A program made the translations under genes and the position numbers. Shown here one piece after another: positions 34,601-46,879 of a DNA stretch of 64,000 nt (its first letter is position 1; every line of letters begins with the position of its first letter). Origin of the DNA: Lunularia cruciata (taxonomy: Eukaryota > Streptophyta > Marchantiopsida > Lunulariales > Lunulariaceae). Location of the stretch: NCBI GenBank assembly GCA_948567375.1, contig OX419757.1, positions 31,000,001-31,064,000 on the forward strand, read 5' to 3'. The notes below the pieces were generated by a model that saw only the letters and a program-made list of their open reading frames with translations, was not told the origin of the DNA and made no database searches.

Positions 34601-35439
34601 AATATTAGAAAATTTCTTGTTTTTATATTATTACTTGGACTTGCACTCAACTAAACTTACCAAGATTTTAGGGAAGGAAATTTAATCCTTGAAAATGGTT
34701 CTAAATAAATAATTATTTTCCATTGGTCTATATAAATTCTTTTCATTACACCTCCAGACTAGTTAAATTTTCCAATTGGGTATAATTAATGAGGACTAGA
34801 AAATTCCCAAAAATACTTAAACAAGTGCTACTCATACATTGTACTTCTTTTATGCATCAGCAAAAAGCTATACCTTCCTCAACAATGAATTATCACAACC
34901 TTTGGAATCTAATAATTTTATAGCTTATTTAAAACCAACTTTATCTCAAAGATTCCTTTTCTACAATTTCATTTAAATTATATTAATATTTACTATATTA
35001 TGATTCTTAATGAAATTAATTATTAGTATATTTCATATAACCTTACTGTAAAGTGGTAGTTTGTAAAACTTAAAAAAATCTCTAATTAATAAGATTATAT
35101 AAATGTTGTATCTCTTGAAGATAATTTATTCTTCTAAAAACGACTTTAGAAAGATCATACTAGTACATTATTTAAGATTAAAATGAAACTAAACACGTAA
35201 TTACATATATCATAGTTGTATCTATTCTTCTGGATATGATCTATATATGTAAGAGATCAAACGTCATGCGTCATAAATCATCATCGACTTGACTGTTCTG
35301 CCCTAATTATACAATGGTTCATGTGTATTATTAGAAATAAAGTAACTAATATTCAACGAAAATGACATGGCTTGTAATCGTAGAGATAAGTTGAATTCAT
35401 TCGATTTCATTTTATTCGATTTTATATGCTGTAGCCGCG

Positions 35440-35545
35440 TGTAGAATCGAATAAGATAAAACCGTATGAATGCTAAGAGATAAAATGGAACTAAACCCCA
35501 ATATCATAGAGAAAAGTGAAATGTGTGATGTGAGAAACAGAAAAG
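35440..35545 (+). repeat. Dispersed repeat family D, copy
   Basis: AGATAAAATGGAACTAAACCCCAATATCATAGAG matches in parts the copies at 37.1, 40.7 and 54.75 kb. Its 5' side forms a small hairpin, TTATTCGATTTTA against TAGAATCGAATAA (about 35,412-35,453). Confidence 0.6.
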
Positions 35546-36010
35546 AACAATTTTGTCCTGCGGACTACGTTGCCCCAATCCAGAATCCCTTTGATGGGTG
35601 CTTTGCTCTGATCCTGATAATAATGCACTTCTCTCACGGTTCCCTCGCTTCTGTGGCGTGAGGTTCCTTCACTCCAATTTACGGTATCCTAGGATAGCAT
35701 TGACTTGTCAAGGAGCTACATGTATGTGTGGAAGTAGCTTAACCCCAGGGGTTTCGTGTTCTATGTTTGGGAAGAAGACAAATTCTAAATTTGTGAAATG
35801 TGTGATTTACTCAATTTATCATGGAGTCTTCCCCATCTTTCTTCTTATCTAGGCGGGTCACCTTTTTGCTCAATTTATCATCGTCATTATTCTACGTTTT
35901 GCGGTTTTAAGCAAGAACATGCTAGAAATGCCTTATATTTGCATGCTCCAATATCACCGACCAGCAGACATCCAACCATGGACTGGATTAAACTTTTGTA
36001 GCACTTCTGA
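35546..36010. other. Unassigned sequence between family D copies
   Basis: Moderate GC with short open frames on both strands (up to 84 codons plus strand). No domain is recognised. Confidence 0.35.
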
Positions 36011-36115
36011 AAGTGAGAAAAAGGCGACCACGTAGAACACATGAATGAGGGAAAACCTAACCCATCAAGCCGTACAAGGGAGAGAACTTCTGAAATGTGT
36101 TCTACAAAAGTCAAG
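36010..36115 (+). repeat. Dispersed repeat family D, head region copy
   Basis: AAAAGGCGACCACGTAGAA, then CCCATCAAGCCGTACAAGG, then TGAAATGTGTTCTAC match the consensus order of the family. It gives the best-preserved head of the plus-strand copies. Confidence 0.6.
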
Positions 36116-36998
36116 TGCTGATATAATAAGAGAGTAAAAGAAGCTTTTCGCACGAGCACGCCAGTTATATTGGGGTTTGTCCCGATAAATTTAATATCAA
36201 GAAATCCCTTGTGCAATTTTATGGTATCTATAACTTAAAACTGTGGAACGCATTATATGTGAGAGAACCAAATATCTATCTCGTGTTTCAGCTTGAAACG
36301 CTTGCTAAGTTAAAGTTTCAAAGTCCCTCCTGATGCCATACAGGTTCAGGTTGTAGATCCCGTTGTACCAGCAATAAGGGATACCAGACTCTAATTGTCC
36401 GGGTGATAGGCATCTTAGCCATTTAATGAGGATCCATTTCCGAAGTTGAAGTGGCGAATATAGATTCAAGATTCGGAAACGGTAAATCCATCCCATTCTT
36501 ATTTTTTCATTCATTTCATGTTTTAATATCTATCAATCAATCATGAGGTTTAAGTAATTATCTATCATTAAAAATGTTAAATAATATGGTTTTATAATTT
36601 AAATCATTAAAAATTATTTTATTAGTTAATATTTTAAACTAATAATTAAAAAGTGAATAATTACAGTTTCCTTTCAAGATTATTCATTTATAAAATTCTA
36701 TTTCAAATACATTCGTCAGTTCCATGAGTTTCATCGGAGGCAATCTCCAACGATCACGGTCTGACTTGTCAAAGCCGATTATTAGTAGTTAAAACAGCAG
36801 TCGCTACTACTACTAGGGTAGGTACCTAGGGGACGGGAACGATGGACGGAAGTGTTCCTGGGGACCGGTAATATGATTTAAGGAGATGGAACCAACAGTC
36901 GCGGAGAGGGACGACGAATGGAATTGTTTTTGGGGACGGGGACAAAGGATGGGGGAGAGATTTAGGATATGTGATATATGTTTAAGGGATTCTTTTTA

Positions 36999-37028
36999 CC
37001 CTGTGCATCATGCACGGGCTAATACTAG
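36999..37028 (+). mobile_element. Helitron-like 3' terminus
   Basis: A hairpin, CCC(T)GTGCAT-C-ATGCACGGG (36,999-37,018), is followed six bases later by CTAG (37,025-37,028). A GC-rich hairpin about 10 bp before a terminal CTRR is the signature of plant Helitron ends. No 5' TC terminus or Rep/helicase gene was found, so only this end is claimed. The upstream 250 bp has GGGGAC-rich repeats (36,820-36,960) that may be element body. Confidence 0.45.
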
Positions 37029-37111
37029 CTAGTAATTAAAAAATTAAAACAGCTGTCGCAAAGGGATCCTTAGACTCTTGTTTCTTTAAAGATCTCGAAA
37101 TCTTCGAGATT

Positions 37112-37350
37112 CGAGAGAAAAGTGCAACCGCGTAGGAAACCATCAAGCCTTACAATAGGTAAACCCCAATAGAGTTGACATGAGAAATTTGCCTTATTGT
37201 ACCTAAAATATCTTAGTTATGCAAATTACATGGTCTACAAATAATGAGAACAATCGAAGAAACATCATCTAGTGTGATTACTCTCTTATGAATTGCACAA
37301 ACCACTGCACTGCATAGAGTAATAGACTATATACTATAAAGTATGAGAGA
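37112..37350 (+). repeat. Dispersed repeat family D, tandem copy 1
   Basis: Starts GTGCAACCGCGTAGGAA and CATCAAGCCTTACAA, goes on through CCCCAATAGAGTTGAC to GTATGAGAGAC. It is followed about 211 bp later by a second copy. Confidence 0.75.
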
Positions 37351-37359
37351 CAAAATAGG

Positions 37360-37545
37360 AAAAATGGGGCTAAACCTCAATAGAGTTGATATGAGAAATT
37401 TGCCCTACTGTACCTAAAATATCTTAGTTATGCAAATTGCATGGTCTACAAATAATGTGATAGGTAATGTGATTACTCTCTTATGAATTGCATCAACCAC
37501 TGCACTCCGTAGAGTAATAGACTATATACTATAAAGTATGAGAGT
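37360..37545 (+). repeat. Dispersed repeat family D, tandem copy 2
   Basis: Nearly the same as copy 1 from AATGGGGCTAAACC onward. Shared long blocks are the one ending TATCTTAGTTATGCAAATT and the one with TAATAGACTATATACTAT. It lacks the head and a stretch of about 15 bp in the middle. Confidence 0.8.
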
Positions 37546-37937
37546 GAGAGTGGTACCCCTTGGCGCCTAACCTGATAAGCTCTCATGCATTCCCTCACAA
37601 ATGTATCTATCACCATGTCCATTGCTCCATAACTCTCCCAAGCTAGAGGAACAAAGAAGTGAACTCGCTGCATGCCCCTATACTTGGAGACCTTGTAACA
37701 CATTGTTGCACTAGGCGCCTCAATATCCATATTACAATTATAACAAAAACGTTTCTGGAATTTAATGACCTCATATTGTCACTTCTCATCTTTGGTTTTG
37801 ATCTTGTGTTTTGATACTAATGTCTTCCAAAAGCTAAGTACAAAAGAGTGTCAATCCTAGACACATAAGAAAAAAAGAGGAAAAAAAGAGGAAAAAAAGA
37901 AAGGAAGTCCCATCAAGCCATGCAGAGAGTAAACGGG

Positions 37938-38031
37938 AGCTCTAATGATATAGTAATAATAGATTTAAATTGTATTATATTTGGAAGCTCTAATGATATA
38001 GTAATAATAGATTTAAATTGTATTATATTTA
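37938..38031. repeat. 48-bp direct tandem duplication
   Basis: AGCTCTAATGATATAGTAAT starts at 37,938 and again at 37,986. The units agree for about 45 bp. The near identity points to a recent duplication. The sequence just before it is a family D tail (CCCATCAAGCCATGC, 37,907). Confidence 0.9.
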
Positions 38032-38149
38032 GGATGTCAAAACTATATAAATCAAACCATCTACTAAAGTATCATCTAATGTTTTTACTTTCTTATAAAT
38101 AGTCTCAGCCAATACTCTCTATAGAGTAATAGATATACATGATTAATAA

Positions 38150-39550
38150 AAGAAATTAATTTTTTTAAATATACTGTCATCATTTGTATTGCAAATTCTC
38201 ATTACCTTTGATAATCACGTTTAACTTTATATTCATAGCTTAATATAAGTTAAAGTCGCGAGGAACAAGAAGTCATTTTGCTATCTTTGGAGACTCTAGT
38301 ATTGGGTTGCTCTACTTGTCATCCATTATCAACAAGAATAAGTAATCATTTGTTTCCAAAAAAATATTTTGATAGGATTATAATTGTACTATGTTACTTA
38401 ATATCTGAAATATGATTATCAATTATAATTTTAATTTTAATTTTATATAATTTTAATTGCTTTATAATTGCAATATTCTACTTAATATCTAAAGATGATT
38501 ATTGCCTTATTATAGTAGGGTAGGACCCTGTTGTGTAATCTATCGTCCCGGGCCGTCGTCTCCGAACTGCCTCTGGTATTTTCATTAATAAATGAGAGTT
38601 CCATCCATCATCATGGATAATTGATCACCTTTCAAGGTCCTGTACTACACGCTTTTTTTCGTCGTGGAGATCCAAATTTCCAAAGGTGGTCGGTCAGAAA
38701 TCCCTGACGATGGTGATTGATGGCTTGACAATCCAGAACACGACAGGGTGACCGCTAGGTTACCGTGATTCCCGGTCAGCCCGTCTTCAGCTATTGTAAT
38801 GGTATTTAACGCGGTCGGGGAACTGGCGAATCCCGGTAACTAGGAAACAAATGGTTTTCCACCCAAACGCAGGCATGTTCTTGAACTTTCATAAAATTAC
38901 CTAAGCTCTGAAAACCATCTTTCAGTTGTTTAAAGAAACTCAATGCATATGAAAACTGCTGAAAACGATTTAGAGATTGAACTATTTATGAGAAAGTTGG
39001 TACAATATTCTTTAATTTCCTAACAAATATAGAGTAACGGGGTCAATACCATACAGCATGTAGGACGGACACCCATCAAAAAATTTAAAATAACTGAAAT
39101 ACTTAAAGAAATGAGGTCAACAAAAGTTTTGCACACTCTAAAAAAATTTAGCAAGAGATGACTAATACCGCTAAAGTGTACGGAATTCATATCGTACATA
39201 CTCATTTAATCTCATTACTCAATTGTGTTTATGGTCCTTGGTTTATTCTATGAGCGTAATTGATGTCGAACTTTCTAACTTTCAATGGAAAATTGAAACG
39301 CAAAAAAAAACCGAATTACTATTATTTAAGGTGATTTGATTTGACTTAATGACTTTCTATTCCTACCATACATTGATCTTTAATTAAATTTAGAGTGAAA
39401 AAATAATCCATTTAATTAAAATGAAATAAATTATATTTGAATATTTTCATAACTTATATCTCATAAAATTTATTAAAATAGTATAAACCCCTAATATTAT
39501 CTACACTTTCGTTTTGGTAAAATTTCACCATTATAAGAAATGCACTATAA
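38150..39550. other. Intergenic DNA with a GC-richer patch
   Basis: No gene is recognised. A GC-richer patch at about 38,540-38,850 (GGTCGGTCAG, CCCGGTCAGCCCG) stands out in AT-rich surroundings, without an open frame of note. Confidence 0.45.
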
Positions 39551-39555
39551 TACAC

Positions 39556-39831
39556 TTTTCTTCTTTGCTTCAATCCTTATTACTCTAGGGAAAGCTCTGT
39601 GTTAATAGTAAAATATTAAATTAGTGTATTCACAGTGCATACATTGATACAAAGACGACGGGCGTAAAAACCTTTGACTTCACCCAATATATCAATTTTC
39701 TTCTTTGCTTCAATCCTTATTACTCTAGGGAAAGCTCTGTGTGAAAAATTATATTAATGTATTCACAGTGCATACATTGATACAAAGACGACGGGGCTTA
39801 AAAACCTTTGATTTATATTTCCTTCACCCAA
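39556..39831. repeat. Two-copy tandem repeat, period 140 bp
   Basis: TTTTCTTCTTTGCTTCAATC starts at 39,556 and 39,696. Both copies continue through CTCTAGGGAAAGCTCTGTGT, ATTCACAGTGCATACATTGA and ACAAAGACGACGGG. They differ mainly by a deletion in the middle of copy 2. Confidence 0.9.
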
Positions 39832-39839
39832 TATAATAC

Positions 39840-40510
39840 TATTGGGAGGTTACCCTAAAAGTAGGGCTGCACTTGCTCCATCGGGGACAATAGGTATCTA
39901 CACTCGGGTGATGGATATCTACACTCCTATAGTGCAACAATCATATTTTAAAGGGGAAATTATAACTTACCTTTAAAAGATGATTGTCATCCTATAGTAG
40001 TATAAGTACTCGTTGCCCAAGTGTAAGTACCTGTCGTCCCAATGAAGCCAGTTTATATATTGGGTTATATTCTATGTAGTTTCCAATATTATTATATTGA
40101 TGCACGGGGCTTGATACATGAGGCATCATACACCCATGCATGATGCACGGGGCTTACCTTAAAAGTGGAGACTGCCCTTGCCTTTTTGCAGATGATGGTA
40201 CCTACACTTGGGCAACAGGTATAAAACTCCTAGAGGGTGACAATCATACTTTAAAAGTGCAAACATTACTTACATTTAAAAGACAATTGTCACCCTATAG
40301 TAATGTTTTAAAAGACAATTGTCACCCTATAGTAATGTTTTAAAAGACAATTGTCACCCTATAGTAATGTATGTACATGTGAACCAAGTATAGGCACCCA
40401 TTGCACAAATGTAGATACCGTTCATCCCCAATTAGACAATTACAGTCCTCCAATAGTAATATATTGATACATGCGGTATCATACACCCATGCATCATGCA
40501 TGGGTATTAC
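39840..40510 (+). repeat. Diverged tandem array with Helitron-like hairpins
   Basis: Two diverged units of about 300 bp (about 39,845 and 40,150) share TACC-TAAAAGT, TACACT-GGG and GACAATCATA-TTTTAAA blocks. A third partial unit ends at 40,505. Units end in hairpins CCCATGCAT-G-ATGCACGGG (40,133-40,151, one mismatch) and ACCCATGCAT-C-ATGCATGGGT (40,485-40,505, perfect), like the Helitron-type hairpin at 37.0 kb. Confidence 0.6.
40276..40371. repeat. Three-copy 32-bp tandem repeat
   Basis: GACAATTGTCACCCTATAGT begins at 40,282, 40,314 and 40,346, an exact period of 32. Each unit contains the 10-bp palindrome GACAATTGTC. A decayed relative (GATGATTGTCATCCTATAGT) lies at about 39,979. Confidence 0.95.
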
Positions 40511-40689
40511 CTTAATATATATTAATAGCAAGATGAATGGATGGATAAAATTTTTTTTTAAAGTACAGATAGTTGAAACTATCAATGCACAAAGGAAGGT
40601 TATAAACCTTTGGTCCAAGTAAGAGGTAAACATGAAAAGGATAGAAAACCTTCTTGTATATTAGGAATGTGGCAACATACATAAGATAA

Positions 40690-40925
40690 CAAAGAAGGAT
40701 TAGAACACCACATCAAGCTATACAAAAATAAAACCAAAGAGGTAAAATGGAGCTAAATCCCAATAACATCAAAATGAAAAATTTGTTCTACTGCACCTAG
40801 TACATTAGAGCTATGTATGTCATACTGTCAATATATCATAGGAGTATTCAAAAAAGCATTACATAGTGTAATTGCTCTCTTATAGATTCCATTAGCCAAT
40901 GCTCTCTATAGAGAAACGGAATCAT
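40690..40925 (+). repeat. Dispersed repeat family D, long copy
   Basis: It contains GAAGGATTAGAAC, CACATCAAGCTATACAA, AAAATGGAGCTAAATCCCAA, TTGTTCTACTGCACCTAG and CTCTATAGAGAAACGGA, in the same order as the copies at 37.1-37.5 kb. Confidence 0.7.
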
Positions 40926-43542
40926 GATATCCAAAGTTAGCTTCAAAATAGAAAAGTGAATGTACTGCCCTTGCCATTTAGTATGGTAATCTTTTATATA
41001 ATCATTGACAAAAGTGCCAAAATTTGTATCCATCACTCTATATAATTATAAATCTAGAAGAATAAAGAGTGGATCTTATTGCATACCCCTCTACTTAGAG
41101 GCTATTGTCACTCCTCTTGTCACCCCTTCTTGTGGATGGGTGCGCATCTCCTCTTAAACTACATTCTGTATGGGACTCATGACCAAATATTTGCTATTAT
41201 CATCTCATCATCTCGGAATAGATGTAAGTATATGGTAACCAATGTCATCTACACAATATATCACCACTTCCTCCAAGTGAAGTACACACTCTCCAATGTC
41301 ATGGCAAACATGATTATATCTTTTTATAGTATTATGAGTAACTATCCTTTGTTTGTCTGTCTGTAACTATCCTTTGTCTGGTTGTTGTCCAAAAGACAAC
41401 AAGTCATATAAACCTTGCTGCAACTAAAGTAGTACCATATTCATCAATGAATAATGAGAATATTAAGGAGTGAACAAAACCTTAGCAAAACCTCATCAAT
41501 TATAGAGAAAATGGTTGATGAGAGTCAAAATGCACTAATATATGGTTGAACTAGATCCAAGGTCACTCTCCCTTGCCCCTCAGATGAAGAAAGATGTGTT
41601 CTAGTAGTACAAGGAATGAATGAGTCAACTATAAAAATATAAAACCTTCTAAAATTATCAAGGTAAACCGTCTCTCCTATATTATAATAACACTTGAAGA
41701 AGGAAATGGCGTTTTTCTTCTCCTTGTATTACATGAATCTCAAGGACTAACTTATCGAACTTACGTAAATTGAAAAATAGAATAAAAATATTAAGAATGC
41801 CCAAATAAGCAACCTATGAGCATACTCTCTTTCAACCCACACAATATTCAGCACTATCTTTATGGGCGTTGGTACAATAATATTACTCCTCTCTTAAATC
41901 TGAAAGACTTTCGCCTTTAGGTGTTCGAACTGTCTGTACATAAAGATCAGTCTTGACTTACTCCAAAATACTTACTTTACTATTTCTAATTGGAAGTTAA
42001 AAGGCTTGACTTATGTACCTGATTTTCTTTGTTTGTGCCTCCTGATTTAGACATCAAAGCAAAAGTTAAAACACTGTAGCCTATTGAGGAGAACTACGAA
42101 GACTTTACTTCCTTTTTCTTTGGAATCTGCCGACAATACCGTACAATTTGTTTCAAAGGTTGTCTAAGTGTTCGATTGTTGATGAATTGTCTGTTTGAAC
42201 TTGATCTATCACTCATCATGACCACAAGTCTCGATAGATTTATCAGGGTACACGGCTGCAATTTCCTCGTACCGTTTGACTCTCAAGTGCACAATCTTTG
42301 TAAGCCTTCAAGTTTCTTCTGTATTATAGATCAGACGACAGACAGAGCAAAAGGTTTTCTTAGAAGATCTACATTATTATTATGGAGAGCTGCTGCCGGA
42401 GATGGGCTGGTCGGCCATGGAAGCTTGGCTATGGTGTAGGCTCGGTCGGGAAGGCTGCGGTGGTATTAGATTTGAGCTTTGACTTTAAGCTCCGACTTGA
42501 ACGCATGTGACTGAGTGCTTGCCTGGACTAGTCATTTTAGTGATAATGTAAATTTGTAATGAATTTAGAGTAGACTTTGAGAACTGCTGCAATTTGAGCC
42601 GAAGCGAGAGATCAAGGATTATAAAGCCAATAGGGCGAGCAAGTTCAGCAAGGATTATAGCGATGTGCAAGCAAGTTATGGGGGAGTGAATTCAAAGTGC
42701 ATCTCGTATTGATTAGCTTGGAGATACATGGAAATATTAGCAAATTCCAAAACAGTCAATAGAAAAGATAAAGAAAGAATAAATCCCGGGCCAGGTTCGG
42801 GGAACGTCAGGCCCTGGACTAACATTATCCTGGGCAACTCGAATATAAGTGAGTCAAGTTGAGACAGGCGGAAAGGAAAGGGAGAGGGTGGATAGAATCA
42901 CAATTTGATCAACGTTTAGAAATTCTCAAGCTTTGAACTGTCCATAGTTATGCTAATCTCAACTCAAGTTCACATTCCGCTGTATCTGCTCCCTTTGCAT
43001 GCTTGTTTCTTCAACTTACGACCATGATCAAGGAGCCAGGGAACTGACAGGTGATGGAATGGGGATGCGGTGCAAGAACCTATAAGGATCCGAGTAAAGC
43101 CACTGTCATTTTAGGCATTGGAGCAGATCGGGTTCTTATCAGGGTTCTTGTACCATGGAGTTCTATATCAGATTCTTGCACTGGATGCTTCATGTATTCG
43201 ATAGAGCTGGCAGGACTTTCCATTGATGTGACAAGCTGGGATCTGCTAGGATCTTTTCACATCTGTTCTTCACTTTTACATCATCAATTTTGCTATGTGT
43301 GTTTTTTTTTGAGGTATGTTCATCTTTTTGATGTGGTTTGCTCCAAGATTTGGCTAATTATTTTTCTAGTTAGAGATTGGGTTGTATTTCTTCATAGGCG
43401 GAGGATAATTCAATGGATTTTTTCACAATTTCTCCACTTTGTTCTTTGGCACGAGTAGCTAGAGGGACCATCATAGGCGTGACTCCTCATCCAACCTCCC
43501 ATACCCCTTATGAGCATCCAATGGGTTGATCTAGACATTGCA
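40926..43542. other. Intergenic DNA without a supported gene
   Basis: AT-rich to 42.1 kb, then of moderate GC. Open frames at 42,176-42,439 and 43,051-43,458 show no recognised domain, and the second is rich in hydrophobic residues of a low-complexity kind. No splice structure is convincing. Confidence 0.4.
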
Positions 43543-45050
43543 TATTCCAACCCACTCCTCTATATTGTCATACTTTACTTTTCTCTCCCGGGGAACACAC
43601 AAGGTGCCTAGTTATGGAGCTTACGGATCAAAGGTTGTATGTAAATCTACCACTACTAGTCTAAGCACGCATTACCCAACCACCAAATCCTTCTACTCTT
43701 GTTTCTAGTATTGCTTCTACCACGTAGGGGAGTAAAGGGCAATCTAACCTATCATTATAACACACACTCCTTGTCTGCTGGTCATCATTTCCAGTAATAT
43801 CAAAGAGAAATATATAACACTCCTAGAAGGAAAGAACCTAAGCACAACACTTGTACACCAATCCAAGCCAATTGGGCATACAAACAAGCATGTAAGCGTG
43901 GAGAAGATCCAACCACAAGAATTCAACAACAATTCTCAATTTTTTTTTAGCAAAAATCAGCTTGAAAGCCTCTTGCCTTGTCCGCAAGTTGATTTCAATC
44001 TGTACTCCAAGTTTCATCCGATCTATACTCCAACTTTCAATCCAATTTGTACTCCAAGTGGTGAAATTCTATTCCTTTTTTATGAGGAAAACTCTATGCA
44101 ACTCAGATGAAAATAATTTTTTATATGTTTCTTTAGTTTGAATGATCTAAAAATCAATAGAAAGCCTATGAGATAATATTTCCAATGGTATAAAGCAAGC
44201 AACAATCTGACTACTACAACTCCCTTGACAAGATCTTAAACTTGGCCATGCATGTGCAATTTCCACCCTCATTTCAAAATCCCTAATTGAGTGTTTGCTC
44301 CTTGTTCTTGGAAAATTTCACCATATATATAAATAAGAGGTACAAATAATTCTTACAAACACTCCACTAATATAAAAATCTTTAATCATAGTCACAAAAT
44401 TGGGAGAATTGACATTCAATAATCATTGAAGATAGAAATGCTCTACTAAGCTTACGATAATAATTTTAGTAGAACTTGTTGCATTAGCTCTCACTTTCTA
44501 TGGAATCTACTTCATCTAAATTTTTCACAATAATTAGTTGTACCTTTTCAAAACATGTATAAATTTTGATGGCCTAATCCAACCCTAGATATGGATCAAT
44601 TCTTAAGTTGGCTAACTTATGAGCTCTACATACCCAAGTATACTTGATCCAAGACCTTGAATTCTCCATTTGAGTAATTCATATCAAATCTTTGTACAAA
44701 GGTCCAAGATCTAACCATCAACAATACTTGAAATTTTCATAAGCTGATTTGAACCATAACTTGAGGAGTGACCAAATCTCAAAACTTAATGATCATCTTA
44801 TCTTCTACATCTTACTTTCCATAGCTCTAATTTCAATTGATCACATCTAATTTGAGATTGACTTAAATATAAAATGTCTTCTTAGCACAATAAGCACTCT
44901 ATCTTCTTTCCAACCCCATTGAAAAATCATTAAAGTCTATCACAAAATTTTGAGAATTGTCTAGGTGTGCACATGGGTATGAATTCTACTCAAATCACTA
45001 AGTTCTTATCTCCAAATTAAAGCTTGTAAGCTCCTCTCTCTAACCATGGT
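43543..45050 (+). repeat. 5' LTR of a plus-strand chromovirus-like gypsy element
   Basis: About 1.5 kb aligned along its length with 51,130-52,705 in the same orientation. Shared blocks include TTTTCTCTC-CGG-GGAACACA, AAGAAAC-CTAAGCACAA, CCAACTTGGCG-like and TTCACA-TGATTTG. The copies differ at many sites and by small indels, so the insertion is old. The ends are approximate; I do not see a clean TG..CA or a primer-binding site. Confidence 0.75.
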
Positions 45051-45329
45051 CATTTATCCCCAAATGCTCGAAGTTTGTTGGGGAGGTAACCATAGGGCAA
45101 TGAAGTGAGATGAGTTCCAAGATGGGAAGTTTGTTAGGAAAGCAACCATGGAGCAAGCTTTGAAGGGTGATGAGTCCTTACATGGGAAGTTTGTCAATGA
45201 AGCAGCCATAGAGCAAGCTTTGGAGGAAGATTAGTCAGTTTTTGTGGTGTAGATCAAGTCGATTGCACAAGGAGAATCTAAGGAGAGGCAAGAGCCTCAT
45301 CAAGCAATGGTTGATCAAATAGTTCAAGA

Positions 45330-45990
45330 GTTTGTAGATGTGTTTTTTGGACGATCTGCCAAAGGGATTACACTCTGATCAAGGTATGCCCTTCAAGATT
45401 GAGTTATTGCCAAGGAGTACTCTAGTGAGTAGACCAATCTATCGACTCTCACCAAAAGAGTTGGAGGAGTTGTAAATAACACTTATGGAGTTGTTGAAGA
45501 AGGATTTCATACAACATAATATATCTCCTTGGGGATTGCCAGTATTATTTGTTCTAAAGAAGGATGGATGACTTTGTTTTTGTATTAACTATAGTGAGCA
45601 TAATAAACAAACGGTGAAGAATGCATACTCCTTGCCTTGAATTGATGACTTGCTTGATCAGTTGAGTGGAGCACAATACTTCTCCAAGTTGGATCTTTGT
45701 AGTGGCTACTAGCAAATCCATATTGATAGGAAGAATGTGCAAAGGACTGCCTTTTGCACAAGGTATAGACATTTCGAATGGAGAGTTTTGCCTTTTGGGC
45801 TCACTAATGCTCCACAATCTTCATGGATCATATGCATTGGATGGATTGTTGGATCAGTATGTGGTGGTGTTCTTGGATGATATCTTAATCTATAGCAAGA
45901 TAGAAGAAGAACATGTGAATCACATACAAAAAGCCCTGAGACGACTACGATAGTGAAAACTTTATTACAAGAAGTCAAAGTGTGCCTTCT
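45330..45990 (+). pseudogene. Reverse transcriptase of the 43.5-52.7 kb element
   Basis: Fragments in order: a start like PKG-ITL, RPIYRLSPKELEEL, then [20 protein letters not shown], then YSLP-IDDLLDQLSG and YFSKLDLCSGY, then AFCTRYRHFEWRVLPFGLTN. The catalytic motif FLDD is intact (Asp codons 45,876-45,881) in QYVVVFLDDILIYSK. Stops (for example TGA in LP-R-IDD and TAG after SGY) and frame shifts break it. Only about 280 bp separates the LTR from RT, so gag and protease are deleted. Confidence 0.85.
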
Positions 45991-46029
45991 GGAAGAAGGA
46001 AGTTACCTTCTTTGGTCACAAGATCTCAT

Positions 46030-46690
46030 CAGAGGGGATCAAGATGGAAGAGGAGAAAATCAAGGTCATCATTGATTGGCTTACCTTGAAGGATGTTACT
46101 AAAGTACAAGCATTTAATGGATTGGTTAGTTTTTACCATCGGTTCATTCACTGCTATGCTCATCTGACCGCACCATTGACCAATCTCTTGGAGAAGAACT
46201 CAAGCTTTCAATGGACCAACAAGCACAAAGAAATATTCTAGAAGCTAAAATATATAGTGTCTTCAAGACCAACTTTTCAACCATATGATCCTCAACTACC
46301 ATGTGTGGTTGATTTTGATGTTTCTAACTTTGCAATTAGAACTGGGTTGCAACAAGAATTCACAGATGGATTGCATCCCATTGCCTTTGTGTCTCATAGA
46401 CTCAATACAATGGAAAGAAATTACTCTGCTTAGGATTGGGAACAACTATCAATGGTATATGCCACCAAGGTATGGGAGAATTATCTCTTAGGGAAACAAG
46501 TGGTCATTTAAACTAATCACAAGCCCTTGTTGCAGAAATTACATTTGGAACACATGAAAAGTTGACATCATTGATAGGAGGAACAACTATAGTTGTTTGA
46601 CATCAAAGTTGAGTACTAACTTGATCAGTTCCATGTCATCCCTGACGCCCTATCACAACAACTTGATTTGAAGTTTCTCCTCTCATCACA
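46030..46690 (+). pseudogene. RT end and RNase H of the same element
   Basis: It reads HRFIHCYAHLTAPLTNLLEK, FQWTNKHKEIF, then RNase H: VVDFDVSNFAIRTGLQQ, HPIAFVSHRLNTMERNY, WEQLSMVYATKVWENYLLG, TNHKPLLQKLHLEH and FHVIPDALSQQ. RNase H cuts the RNA strand of the hybrid. The Asp expected in TDHKPL is Asn, and several stops occur. Confidence 0.85.
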
Positions 46691-46879
46691 ATAGCAATTA
46701 TGTTGGTGTCAATCAACTCTAAAGTCCAAACCAAGTTTAAGAAAACTGTACAACAAGATTCATTCTTTCAGATGGTACAAGGTCATCTTGCAACATGCAA
46801 CAAAGAGTACAACACTTTCTCTTTCAAGGAAGGCCTTCTATTCTATGAGGACCGGATCTATGTTCTAGCCAAAGTGATC

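Larger units (their letters stand above)
26001..35400. other. AT-rich gene desert
   Basis: About 9.4 kb of strongly AT-rich DNA with many homopolymer runs. Open frames stay below about 100 codons, with no recognisable domain on either strand. Two tandem duplications (30.4 and 31.4 kb) and a fragment of the dispersed repeat (30.8 kb) are listed separately. Confidence 0.55.

Noticed and set aside
40276-40371. CRISPR-like direct repeats
   Set aside because: The units are contiguous, without unique spacers, in a plant nuclear context; this is an ordinary tandem repeat.
43051-43458. 135-codon plus-strand open frame with hydrophobic C-terminal half
   Set aside because: The hydrophobic part is T-rich low complexity and there is no recognised domain; left as unsupported.
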